Assembly (NCBI GenBank): GCA_964624825.1
Contig: CAZUYD010000017.1
Location: forward strand, 1-44,246
From: Enorma sp964624825
GTDB taxonomy: Bacteria > Actinomycetota > Coriobacteriia > Coriobacteriales > Coriobacteriaceae
Length of the DNA stretch: 44,246 nt
Direction: 5' to 3'
Each line of letters begins with the position of its first letter. Positions within the stretch are counted from its first letter, which is position 1. The position numbers were made by a program, and so were the translations under genes. The notes below the pieces were generated by a model. The model did no database searches. It was given only the letters and a program-made list of their open reading frames with translations, and was not told the DNA's origin. Positions 32,861 to 40,761 of the stretch are shown in pieces.

Positions 32861-32972
32861 TGCGCAGACGGCGGTAAACGGTCGCTTGGTTCTCACGCGG
32901 CTGGGGCAGACCGGCTCCAGCCGCGCCTACGCGTACGGTGCCGCGGCACCGAGAGGGAAAGGATTGGTCGCA

Positions 32973-33260
32973 ATGAAGGAAGTCCGTAAGATCATGTGCG
33001 CGTGCGGCTCCGGCCTTGGCTCGAGCCTGCTCGTGGAGATGAACATCAACGACGTTCTCTCCGAGCTGGGCATCAGCGGCGTGGAAGTTGTCCACTCCAC
33101 GACCTCCGACGTACGCCCGGGTGCCGCCGACCTATTCGTGATCGGCCGCGACCTCGCTGACTTCGTGAAGGGTGTCGATGAGGATCAGAAAGTGGTTCTC
33201 ACCAACATCGTCGACAAGGCCGAGCTGAAGGAAAAGCTCATCGCGAGCCTTGGCCTGTAA
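32973..33260 (+). CDS. PTS EIIB component, ascorbate type
   Basis: A 95-residue EIIB with the phospho-cysteine loop CACGSGLGSSLLVEM near the N-terminus, typical of UlaB/SgaB. The ATG at 32973 follows GGGAAAGGA; the upstream frame has no family sequence. The EIIA-EIIC-EIIB order with separate polypeptides matches ula-type systems. A 112-base GC-rich gap from EIIC has no gene. Confidence 0.9.
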   Translation: MKEVRKIMCACGSGLGSSLLVEMNINDVLSELGISGVEVVHSTTSDVRPGAADLFVIGRDLADFVKGVDEDQKVVLTNIVDKAELKEKLIASLGL

Positions 33261-33310
33261 CCAGATGCAAGACGAGCGCACAGGGTGCTTTACCTTATGC
33301 GCTCCCCCTA

Positions 33311-33349
33311 GGGCGCCGCGGATGCGCACGTCGCGACGGCGCTCTTTTT
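33311..33349 (+). terminator. Intra-operon terminator between EIIB and transketolase
   Basis: GGGCGCCG (33311-33318) pairs with CGGCGCTC (33337-33344, one G-U), followed by TTTTT. A second dyad (GAGCGCA/TGCGCTC) lies about 35 bases upstream. It could reduce expression of the downstream enzymes relative to the transporter or protect a 3' end. Confidence 0.6.
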
Positions 33350-33368
33350 CTACCGAAAGGAGCGGTAC

Positions 33369-34223
33369 GTGAATACTGAGACGCTCGCACGCGTCGAAAC
33401 GCTCGCAGCCAAAATTCGCCGCGATGTACTGTCGATGCTGCTCGACGAAGGGCAGGGTCACCTGGGAGGCTCGCTTTCGATCGCCGACCTCATGGCGGTG
33501 CTGTATGGCCACGAGCTGCGCTACGATCCCCAAAACCCCACATGGGAAGATCGCGATCGCGTGGTGCTTTCCAAGGGGCACGCGGGGCCGGCATGGTACG
33601 CGGCGCTTGCCGAAAGCGGATTCTTCGGCCGCGAGGTGCTCTACACCTTGAACGACGGCGGCACCATGCTGCCCTCGCACCCCGACCGGCTCAAGGTTCC
33701 CGGCGTCGACATGACCACGGGCTCGCTCGGCCAGGGCACCTCGACCGCAGCGGGCATGGCGTATGCGCTGCGCTTGAAGGGCTCTCAGAGCTATGTCCAC
33801 CTCATCGTGGGCGACGGCGAGCTCAACGAGGGACAGTGCTGGGAAGCGTTCCAGTTCATCGCACACAACCGTCTCAACAACTGCATCGTCTATATCGACG
33901 AAAACAAAAAGCAGCTGGACGGCTATACCGTTGACATCTTGAACCCCTTCGATCTTGCTAAGAAGATGGAGGCGTTCGGCTTCCACACCGTGCGCGTGGA
34001 CGGTAATGATGCGCAGGCGGTCGACGCCGCGATCCAAGAGGCAAAGCGCGTAACCGACAGCGCCGTGGCCATCGTACTCGACACGATCAAGGGCGCAGGC
34101 GTACCCTTCTTCGAGCAGATGATGTCCAACCATTCCGTCAAGTTCAACACGCCCGAGGTCATCCAGGCGGCCGAGCAGACGATCGAGCAATTCGATGCGT
34201 ATCTCGAGGGGAGGGATGCATAG
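33369..34223 (+). CDS. Transketolase, N-terminal (ThDP pyrophosphate-binding) subunit
   Basis: A 284-residue half-transketolase with HLGGSLSIADLMAVLYG, SKGHAGPAWYAAL, the ThDP/Mg motif GDGELNEGQCWEA and IDENKKQLDGYT. Two-gene transketolases are common in gut bacteria and archaea. The GTG at 33369 follows GAAAGGAGCG. The C-terminal half begins directly after its TAG. Confidence 0.93.
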   Translation: MNTETLARVETLAAKIRRDVLSMLLDEGQGHLGGSLSIADLMAVLYGHELRYDPQNPTWEDRDRVVLSKGHAGPAWYAALAESGFFGREVLYTLNDGGTMLPSHPDRLKVPGVDMTTGSLGQGTSTAAGMAYALRLKGSQSYVHLIVGDGELNEGQCWEAFQFIAHNRLNNCIVYIDENKKQLDGYTVDILNPFDLAKKMEAFGFHTVRVDGNDAQAVDAAIQEAKRVTDSAVAIVLDTIKGAGVPFFEQMMSNHSVKFNTPEVIQAAEQTIEQFDAYLEGRDA

Positions 34224-35186
34224 ATGTTCACCCTTGCATCCGACCGTTCCGCGATGGGGCGCGAGCTGCGAACCGTGTTCGTCGAAACCTTGCAGGACCT
34301 TATGAAGACGGACGATCGCGTCGTTGTGCTCGAAGCCGACCTGGGCGGCGCGAGCGGCACCACCAAGATCGCTCAGAGCAATCCCGACCGCTTCGTTCAG
34401 TGCGGCATCGCCGAGGCCGATATGATGGGCATCGCCGCCGGCATGTCCGCCGAGGGCTTCGTGCCGTTCGTGCATACGTTCGGCCCCTTTGCGACCCGCC
34501 GTGTATTCGACCAGGTCTATCTTTCGGGAGCCTACGCTAAGAACACGATCAACATCTATGGCTCCGACCCGGGTTTCGCGGTAGGCGCCAACGGTGGCAC
34601 GCATACCACCTGGGAAGACGTTGCCCTCATGCGCACCATCCCCGGCGCCGTGGTGGCCGATGCCGCCGATGGCGTGCAGGAGGAATGGCTCGTGCGCGAG
34701 TTCGCGCAGATGGATCAGGGCATCCACTACTTCCGCGCGAACCGCAAGGCCGTGCGCAACGTGTACGCACCGGGCTCGACCTTCCAGATCGGCCGCGGCA
34801 ACGTGGTGCGCGAAGGCGGCGACGTGCTTATCGTCGTTGCGGGTCAGCTTGTGAGCGATGCGCTCGATGCCGCCGAGCTGCTCGAAGCCGAAGGCGTGAG
34901 CTGCGAGGTGGTCGATATGTTCTGCATCAAGCCCCTCGACGAAGAGCTGGTGCTTTCGGAGGCCGCCGGCAAGCGCGCCGTGGTGGCCTTCGAGAACCAT
35001 ACCGTAATTGGAGGTTTGGGCAGCGCGGTGGCCGAGGTGCTCGCCGAGCATGCGGTCGCGGTGCCCTTCAAGCGCCATGGCGTGGTAGAACGCTTCGGAC
35101 AGGTTGGATCGCCGCAGTTCCTCCAGAAGGAATACGGCCTGACCGCCGACGCCCTCGTCGCCACCGTCCGCGGCATGTTGGCGTAG
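34224..35186 (+). CDS. Transketolase, C-terminal (pyrimidine-binding) subunit
   Basis: A 320-residue partner of the preceding gene. It contains the ThDP-activating Glu region QCGIAEADMMGIAAGMS, FGPFATRRVFDQ, and the C-terminal lobe VSCEVVDMFCIKPLD. The ATG touches the upstream TAG. Together they interconvert ketose and aldose phosphates in the non-oxidative pentose phosphate pathway. The gap to the transaldolase (35187-35334) keeps an open frame but shows no family sequence. Confidence 0.93.
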   Translation: MFTLASDRSAMGRELRTVFVETLQDLMKTDDRVVVLEADLGGASGTTKIAQSNPDRFVQCGIAEADMMGIAAGMSAEGFVPFVHTFGPFATRRVFDQVYLSGAYAKNTINIYGSDPGFAVGANGGTHTTWEDVALMRTIPGAVVADAADGVQEEWLVREFAQMDQGIHYFRANRKAVRNVYAPGSTFQIGRGNVVREGGDVLIVVAGQLVSDALDAAELLEAEGVSCEVVDMFCIKPLDEELVLSEAAGKRAVVAFENHTVIGGLGSAVAEVLAEHAVAVPFKRHGVVERFGQVGSPQFLQKEYGLTADALVATVRGMLA

Positions 35187-35334
35187 GTCGCCGCGACAGC
35201 GCTGCGGCGGAACCCGTCGCCATTGCTCTTGAATCGCTTGGCGCAGGGTACCGCCGCGGTGCCTGCCGCCGTGGACGCGCCCATGCATGCTCCGGTAGGC
35301 GCATCAACGTATTCATGGTCAAGGAGGTCTTTGT

Positions 35335-36015
35335 ATGAAGTTCTTTATCGACACTGCCAATCTGGACGAAATCGCCGAAGCCAAGAGCTGGGGTTGCCTT
35401 GCGGGCGTGACCACCAATCCCAGCCTGTACGCCAAGACCGGTGGTAGCCTGGTCGATTTCGAACCTCACATGCTTAAGATCGCCGAGCTGTGCGAAGGGC
35501 TTCCCGTTTCTGCCGAGTCCACGGCAACGACGACCGAGGGCATGATCGAAGAAGGCCGCCGGCTCGCCGCGCTTGCCCCCAACATCGTCGTCAAGCTGCC
35601 GGTGTGCGAGGCGAGCCTCGGCGCCTGCCGCACCCTTGCCGACGAGGGCGTTCGCATCAACATGACGCTCGTGTTCTCGGCTCCGCAGGCGCTGCTTGCC
35701 GCCAATGCCGGCGCGCGCTACATCTCGCCGTTTGTGGGCCGCTTCGATGACATCGCCGAGGACGGCATCTCGCAGCTCGCCGACGTGGTGGCATGCATCG
35801 GCAACTACGATTGGTCCGGTAAAAACGTTGATGACCAGGTCGAGATCATCACGGCGTCCGTGCGCACCCCCAACCATGTGACGCAGGCCGCGTTGCTGGG
35901 CGCCGACATCGCGACGGTTCCGTTCGCGGCGCTCAAGAAGTGCGTGCACCATCCGCTGACCGACCAAGGTCTGGCTTCCTTCGAGGCCGACTGGAAGAAG
36001 GTTCAACAGGCCTAA
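35335..36015 (+). CDS. Small transaldolase (TalC/FSA family)
   Basis: A 226-residue (alpha/beta)8 aldolase: MKFFIDTANLDEI, GVTTNPSL, Schiff-base lysine in VVKLPV (Lys87), and SPFVGRFDD. Glu61 stands where E. coli fructose-6-phosphate aldolase has Gln59; true transaldolases carry Glu, so I favour transaldolase activity. The ATG follows CAAGGAGG. With the split transketolase it completes a mini non-oxidative pentose-phosphate module behind the PTS, suggesting the imported substrate enters as a pentose or hexulose phosphate. Confidence 0.9.
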   Translation: MKFFIDTANLDEIAEAKSWGCLAGVTTNPSLYAKTGGSLVDFEPHMLKIAELCEGLPVSAESTATTTEGMIEEGRRLAALAPNIVVKLPVCEASLGACRTLADEGVRINMTLVFSAPQALLAANAGARYISPFVGRFDDIAEDGISQLADVVACIGNYDWSGKNVDDQVEIITASVRTPNHVTQAALLGADIATVPFAALKKCVHHPLTDQGLASFEADWKKVQQA

Positions 36016-36106
36016 AACGAATGCCCGGGCAAAGGGTGCAGGTCGAGGACGCCCGCGCAGACAGCTCTCGATTTTCCGTGCGCAAAAAGCCCCGGCGCAG
36101 GGAGCT

Positions 36107-36141
36107 GCGTGACGCATCGGATGCCGCACAATGCGTCACGC
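36107..36141. repeat. Perfect 11-bp inverted repeat
   Basis: GCGTGACGCAT (36107-36117) and ATGCGTCACGC (36131-36141) with a 13-base loop. No T tract follows. It lies ~90 bases beyond the transaldolase stop and is the first of three strong dyads in this gap. Confidence 0.6.
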
Positions 36142-36150
36142 CGCGCGCCT

Positions 36151-36202
36151 GAGAAGGATGCCGGGTGCGAACATCGGGTGCCTGAGATCCTTCTCCCTCT
36201 TT
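36151..36202 (+). terminator. Possible terminator, 9-bp dyad
   Basis: GAGAAGGAT (36151-36159) pairs with ATCCTTCTC (36187-36195), followed by CCTCTTTT. The long loop contains two near-identical CGGGTGC segments. It is weaker than the next terminator. Confidence 0.4.
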
Positions 36203-36230
36203 TGCGGGAATCCCTTCCCTAATCTCAGAT

Positions 36231-36265
36231 GCGCCGGTCTGCCATCATGCAGCCGGCGCTTTTTT
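36231..36265 (+). terminator. Strong intrinsic terminator of the PTS/transketolase operon
   Basis: GCGCCGG (36231-36237) and CCGGCGC (36253-36259), then TTTTTT. From 36266 to 36439 I see only AT-rich sequence without a gene. Confidence 0.8.
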
Positions 36266-36439
36266 GCGCGATGTCCCGCAATGCCCCGCCGCGTGATAGC
36301 TCGCCAAGCCTTCGGCGCTTCGTTTCGCGCCCGCGCACTATAAAAACGATTGCACGTGCCCCACATATTCCATCCATGGCCAATTCAATTTTGTGTGTTC
36401 ATGCGCATTTTTAGGTTCGCTTAAGGCTATATTCATATT

Positions 36440-36580
36440 ATGTAGCCAGCCCGCGACGTATGGCCCCACCAACTTCTCTTTCGCGGGCAGCGCACCCGAG
36501 CCGTATCCTCCCGAAATGCAGCACGGCCGGGTTCAAGCAGCCCGTGCGTGGACCCCCGATTACCACGCACGGGCATTTTT
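36440..36580 (+). ncRNA. Candidate small RNA: three hairpins and an intrinsic terminator
   Basis: No convincing ORF covers this stretch, yet it holds three consecutive stems. These are GCCCGCG/CGCGGGC (36449-36455, 36482-36488); a 10-bp stem with one bulge, ACCCG-a-GCCGT with ACGGC-CGGGT (36494-36504, 36523-36532); and a perfect 12-bp stem (36540-36551, 36563-36574) followed by ATTTTT. An AT-rich promoter-like segment (TATATT at 36428, TATTAT at 36436) precedes the first stem. The loop of stem two exposes TCCTCCC, complementary to Shine-Dalgarno sequence. Stem one carries a CCCC-containing loop. It could be a trans-acting RNA, or an attenuator leader of the response-regulator gene 90 bases downstream. 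Confidence 0.55.
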
Positions 36581-36670
36581 GTTCCGCCACTTCTAAATCT
36601 ACGCACCGTGAAGCCGCGCGCGGATACTGCGCGTACAATCATCAATATAGGAATGTGAGGAGGAGCAGGT

Positions 36671-37357
36671 ATGCGCATATTGGTCGCAGACGATGAACGG
36701 GATATGGCGCGCGCGCTTGAAGCGATGCTCAGACGCGAAGGATACGAAGTCGATATCGTCTTCGATGGCCAGGCTGCGCTCGATTTCGGGCTTACCGACA
36801 CCTACGATTGCCTCATCCTCGACATCATGATGCCGCAACGCGATGGCATCGATGTGATACGCCGGCTCCGCAAGCACGGCATACGCACCCCCATCCTCAT
36901 CCTCACCGCAAAGAGCGACCAGCACGATCGCGTGCGCGGGCTCGACAGCGGTGCGGACGACTACCTCACCAAACCGTTTTCTATGGCGGAATTCCTCGCG
37001 CGCGTGCGCGCCCTTTGCCGGCGAAGCAGCACCTACCTGCCGAGCACGATCACCGTGGGAGACCTCACGCTCGACCGCTCGGCATTCCTGGTAACATGCG
37101 GCGACAAATCGACCCATCTGGCAAACAAGGAGTTCCAGATGCTCGAGCTGCTCATGCGCCATCCCAACCACTTCATTCCCGTCGATCGCCTGCGTGAGCA
37201 CGTATGGGGCTATGATGGCAGCATCGAGAACAACGTGATCTGGACATACATATCCTATCTGCGAAGAAAGCTGGAACGCGTCGGGTCTGCATGTAAAATC
37301 ACGGCAAGTCGAGGGCGCGGATATGTCCTCGAGATTCAGGAACAGGCTCAGGGGTAG
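36671..37357 (+). CDS. OmpR/PhoB-family response regulator
   Basis: A 228-residue regulator. The receiver domain has DDERDMARALEAML, phospho-acceptor Asp51 (LILDIMMPQ), the conserved Thr/Lys (LTAKSD; LTKPF) and a winged-helix DNA-binding domain (THLANKEFQMLELLMRHPN, ending ASRGRGYVLE). The ATG follows GAGGAGGAGCAGGT. The next gene is its kinase, nine bases on. Target genes are unknown. A -10-like TACAAT lies at 36634-36639 but without a clear -35. Confidence 0.95.
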   Translation: MRILVADDERDMARALEAMLRREGYEVDIVFDGQAALDFGLTDTYDCLILDIMMPQRDGIDVIRRLRKHGIRTPILILTAKSDQHDRVRGLDSGADDYLTKPFSMAEFLARVRALCRRSSTYLPSTITVGDLTLDRSAFLVTCGDKSTHLANKEFQMLELLMRHPNHFIPVDRLREHVWGYDGSIENNVIWTYISYLRRKLERVGSACKITASRGRGYVLEIQEQAQG

Positions 37358-37366
37358 GCTGCGCGC

Positions 37367-38611
37367 ATGGCTCGCAACACGATAAAGATGCTCAGGCGGC
37401 GCATCGTCGTCATTGCCCTTGCGGCGCTCGTCGTGGCGCTCACCGCCATCTTTGGCATCGTGAACATATGGAACCGCATGCTCATCACCGAGCGCGCCGA
37501 TTCGATCATCGATGTCTTGAGTGAGAACGACGGCTCCTTCCCTAAGGATTGGGGAGACGAGGAAACGTATGATGAGGACGTGCTCGAAGCTACCGCGGAG
37601 ACACCGTACGAGACGCGTTACCTGGTCGCCGAATTCGATGAAGACGAAAACATCACGAATTTGAACCTGGAACACCTCGCGAACCTCGACCGCACCGAGG
37701 CCGAGACCGCCGCGCGCATGATCCTTGAGGGAGATGACGAGGAAGGGTATCTCGACCGGTATCGCTTCCGCGTCATAACAAACAGCGACGGCACGGGCAT
37801 GCTCATCGCGGTCGATTGCTTCCAACAGCTCGACAGCGCGGAAAACCTCATGAACATCTCTGTTGCGGTATCGGGCGCAACGGTGCTCGTCACATTTGCC
37901 ATCATCGTGCCGCTTTCCAAGCGCGTAGCCGAGCCGTTCATAGAAAACCTTGAGCGGCAGCGACGGTTCGTGACCGATGCCTCGCACGAACTGAGAACGC
38001 CCATCGCCATCATCGCGGCGAACACCGACCTCATTGAGGCGATCAACGGCGAGAGCTCCTGGACGCGCAGCACGCGAACCCAAACGGCGCGGCTCGACAA
38101 GCTGACGGGAGAGCTCATAGAGCTGGCACGCACCGATGAACCCACAGCGCACTCGCTGCTGATCCCGCTCGACCTGGTGAGTGTTGTCGAACGAGAGGCG
38201 GAGGACTTCGCCCCGCTGGCAGATGCGTCGGGAAAGATACTCGATGTGCGCTGCGACGAGCACGCGATGGTGCGCGGCGCCCCGGAAGAGCTGGAGCGAC
38301 TGATCAACGTGCTGCTCGACAACGCGGTGAAATACTGTGACGACGGCGGGTGCGTACGCGTGCGCGTGAGCGAACACCTCGGCGAGGTGCGCCTATCGGT
38401 GAGCAACCCCTGCGTATCGCTTTCCAGTGAAGACACGAAGCGGCTGTTCGACCGGTTCTACCGCGCAGATACCTCGCGGGCACGGTCAACCGGCGGCTAC
38501 GGCATTGGGCTTTCAATTGCGCAGGGCATCGTCGCGCGCCACTCGGGAAAGATCTCGGCGAAGAAGGTCGGCGATGACCTCGAGATCCACGTGACGTTTC
38601 CGCGGGCATGA
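37367..38611 (+). CDS. Sensor histidine kinase
   Basis: A 414-residue membrane kinase. It has TM1 near residues 12-34 (IVVIALAALVVALTAIFGIV), a strongly acidic extracellular loop (about 45-160, rich in Asp/Glu such as DWGDEETYDEDVLE), TM2 near 165-185, H-box TDASHELRTPIAI, N-box LINVLLDNAVKYC and G-box GGYGIGLSIAQGI. The acidic sensor loop could respond to cations or cationic peptides; that is speculative. It is the cognate partner of the preceding regulator. The ribosome site is weak (AGGGG, 12 bases away), so coupling to the regulator is likely. Confidence 0.93.
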   Translation: MARNTIKMLRRRIVVIALAALVVALTAIFGIVNIWNRMLITERADSIIDVLSENDGSFPKDWGDEETYDEDVLEATAETPYETRYLVAEFDEDENITNLNLEHLANLDRTEAETAARMILEGDDEEGYLDRYRFRVITNSDGTGMLIAVDCFQQLDSAENLMNISVAVSGATVLVTFAIIVPLSKRVAEPFIENLERQRRFVTDASHELRTPIAIIAANTDLIEAINGESSWTRSTRTQTARLDKLTGELIELARTDEPTAHSLLIPLDLVSVVEREAEDFAPLADASGKILDVRCDEHAMVRGAPEELERLINVLLDNAVKYCDDGGCVRVRVSEHLGEVRLSVSNPCVSLSSEDTKRLFDRFYRADTSRARSTGGYGIGLSIAQGIVARHSGKISAKKVGDDLEIHVTFPRA

Positions 38612-38648
38612 GCAGCATCCCGAACACGTTGAGAAGCAGCTTTTAGCC

Positions 38649-38707
38649 AGAGGGCATGTCCCGAGAGGGCGTGTCCCGAAGCGCTGCTCGAGCTAAAAAG
38701 CGCTTCG
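38649..38707. repeat. Tandem 15-bp repeat and 9-bp dyad between convergent genes
   Basis: AGAGGGCATGTCCCG (38649-38663) is directly repeated with one change (38664-38678). It is followed by a perfect dyad CGAAGCGCT (38677-38685) / AGCGCTTCG (38699-38707). The region lies between the convergent kinase and OPT genes and may serve as a bidirectional terminator or a small repeat element. 38708-38842 has no gene. Confidence 0.5.
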
Positions 38708-38842
38708 AATGCGGGCTTTGCAGCCGGACGGACTGGCCGGACGGCGCTGCGCATGGAACCCGCGGGAGAGCATCTGCGCGGGTAAACGCGCTGGATAAGT
38801 GGCACCGGGTACGGCGCGCAGGGCTGCGCGGCGCCGCTCGTA

Positions 38843-40609
38843 TCACAAAAGACCAGTGAGCACGTTTGCGAATGCGATGATGACGCCCACGATCGACTCG
38901 CCGCCAAGCACACCCGAGGCCACCACCGCGCCCGTCTCGTCCGCCACCGATGCATCGATCTTCTTCGCAGCGGCCACACGGTCGAACGCAATACGGATGA
39001 GCGCGCCCAAACCGGTGGTAAGCGACATGTAAAGCGGCAGGTACACGCCGAGACCGAGCATCATGGCGGGAATGCCCGCGCAATAGAGCACGGTGCCGCC
39101 CCCGAGGCCTATCACGAACGCGGAAACGCTGGGGATGCCCGCGACCATTGTTGCGACCACATTTGCCTGCGCGGAAACGAAAAACGCGTCGGTACCGAAC
39201 GCATCGGTGCCATATGCCGCGACAAGCGTGAGCAGAACCGCCACGGCAACAACCGCACCCAGCACCGCACCGATTACCTGGCCGATCCACATCGAGCGCG
39301 GTTCCGTGCCAATGATCTGCCCGGTCTTGAAGTCGCTCATCACGTCGCCCGCAAGCCCGCACGCAACGGCGATGACGCCCGCAACGAAGAACAGCTGAAC
39401 CTGCGAGGTTTGCGAAAACGCGGCTACGAACAACAGCACGATAAGGCCGAAGATTTCCATGGGATCGATGCCCGACTGACCGACCGATTGCGCGCTCATG
39501 ATCGCCGTGACAAATGAGAGCAGCACGATTGCGATGCTCACCGCCGGTGCAAGCTGAAGCACCATGCAGCAAACGAGCGCGGCGACCGCGACAAAAAGCG
39601 CAAGAAGCCCCGCATCGAAGCGGGAGAGGCGGTCGAACACGGCAGCGCGGACGCCTTGACCCTGCCGGACGGTTGAGGGCTGCTGCAGGCCGGGCTGTTC
39701 CGAACCGGGCTGGTGCGGCGCGCATTGCCGCAGTGCGTCTGCACGCCGCTCGGCATGCGCAGACGCGCGCATCGCCCGGCGCGCCCGTGAGCCGCGCATC
39801 AGCGGGAGCGCGATGTCCTTGATGACGACGCCCAGGCCAGACCCCATCATCAGTCCCATGCCGAGGCTGCTTATGATGCCCTGGGCGGTAGAGACATCCC
39901 ATAGACCGATGGCGACGCCCCCGACCACGATGCCGAAACTCCCGAGCACCGCGCCGACCATCCACCAGGCAACCGAACGCCTGCCGACCAAGAAACCGAC
40001 GGAAAACCGCATGGGAGACGCCTGGATGCCAAAGCTGATGCCCGGAATGGGAAGTGCGGCCACGATTGAGGGGATCCAACCGAACACATCGCATGCGATG
40101 CTCCACATGCCCGCAAGCGCCATCGAGCCAAAGAGCTTGCGTCCGGTCGAGCCACCGGCGGTGCTTGCACGCAGCGTCTCGGCCGCCGCCACGCCGATCG
40201 GGTACTCGAGGTCGGAATCGTCCACGAAGCGCTTGCGGATAAGCGCCGTGCAGACGAGTCCCAGCAATGTGCCGGCCAGCGCGACCGCAAGCATCTCAAC
40301 CCAGGAAACCTCGGCCGTAAGGCCCAGTATCCAAATGCCTGGAATGGTGAACGCCAGGCCACCCGCCACCATCGAGCCCGCCGACATGATGACCTGCGTG
40401 ATATTCGCTTCGTTGAGACTCGTGTGCCCTATTGCGCGCAAAAGCACCAGCGCGGTGATGGACGTGAAGATGGTCGGCCAGGGCAGCGCTCCCATTTTGA
40501 GGGCGGTGTAGACCGATGAAGCCGTGATGATGACGCAACCGATGCACCCGATCGCAATGCCGGCACCGCTCAGCTGCCCGCGCAGGCCGCGCGCGCTTGT
40601 TTGCTCCAT
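38843..40609 (-). CDS. OPT-family oligopeptide/metal-chelate transporter
   Basis: A 588-residue polytopic membrane protein with about 14 helices. OPT-type segments include TASSVYTALKMGALPWPTIF near the N-terminus, DDSDLEYPIGVAAAETLRA, GDVMSDFKTGQIIG and the C-terminal FVIGLGGGTVLYCAGIPAMM. Prokaryotic OPT proteins move oligopeptides or possibly siderophore-like chelates. Halfway (about 270-320) there is a hydrophilic Arg/Gln/Pro-rich cytoplasmic loop, longer than usual. The ATG at 40609 follows GAAGGAGCGAAC; the ORF extends to 40663 in the leader. Confidence 0.88.
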   Translation of the reverse strand: MEQTSARGLRGQLSGAGIAIGCIGCVIITASSVYTALKMGALPWPTIFTSITALVLLRAIGHTSLNEANITQVIMSAGSMVAGGLAFTIPGIWILGLTAEVSWVEMLAVALAGTLLGLVCTALIRKRFVDDSDLEYPIGVAAAETLRASTAGGSTGRKLFGSMALAGMWSIACDVFGWIPSIVAALPIPGISFGIQASPMRFSVGFLVGRRSVAWWMVGAVLGSFGIVVGGVAIGLWDVSTAQGIISSLGMGLMMGSGLGVVIKDIALPLMRGSRARRAMRASAHAERRADALRQCAPHQPGSEQPGLQQPSTVRQGQGVRAAVFDRLSRFDAGLLALFVAVAALVCCMVLQLAPAVSIAIVLLSFVTAIMSAQSVGQSGIDPMEIFGLIVLLFVAAFSQTSQVQLFFVAGVIAVACGLAGDVMSDFKTGQIIGTEPRSMWIGQVIGAVLGAVVAVAVLLTLVAAYGTDAFGTDAFFVSAQANVVATMVAGIPSVSAFVIGLGGGTVLYCAGIPAMMLGLGVYLPLYMSLTTGLGALIRIAFDRVAAAKKIDASVADETGAVVASGVLGGESIVGVIIAFANVLTGLL

Positions 40610-40630
40610 GTTCGCTCCTTCGTATATCCG

Positions 40631-40677
40631 CTCCCCCGCATGGGGAGTCGGGTTACGGCTCAAGCGCGTCTAGTATA
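40631..40677 (-). promoter_or_regulatory. -10 element and leader hairpin of the OPT gene
   Basis: A TATACT -10 (40677-40672, preceded by TGCG) has no clear -35. The transcript then forms a CTCCCC/GGGGAG hairpin (40631-40647) just upstream of the ribosome site, which could affect translation. Confidence 0.4.
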
Positions 40678-40761
40678 CGCAAAAGCAGCGCCTTACGGCT
40701 ACCGAAGCAAACAAATCGTGAGACAATAGCAGCGCTTCTTTGACGCATGCGGAGGAACATC

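Noticed and set aside
31550..32896. 448-codon minus-strand frame
   Set aside because: Antisense to EIIC; Asp/His/Glu-rich reverse translation of a membrane protein.
33132..35288. 718-codon open frame on the minus strand
   Set aside because: Antisense to the transketolase genes; composition and lack of motifs mark it as a shadow frame.
35187..35334. Open frame between transketolase C-half and transaldolase
   Set aside because: No ribosome site or family sequence; runs out of frame into the transaldolase gene.
36599..38377. 592-codon open frame on the minus strand
   Set aside because: Antisense to the two-component genes, which carry all expected motifs.
38643..40106. 487-codon minus-strand frame
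   Set aside because: Overlaps the OPT gene in another frame and is Arg/Cys-rich without any family pattern.
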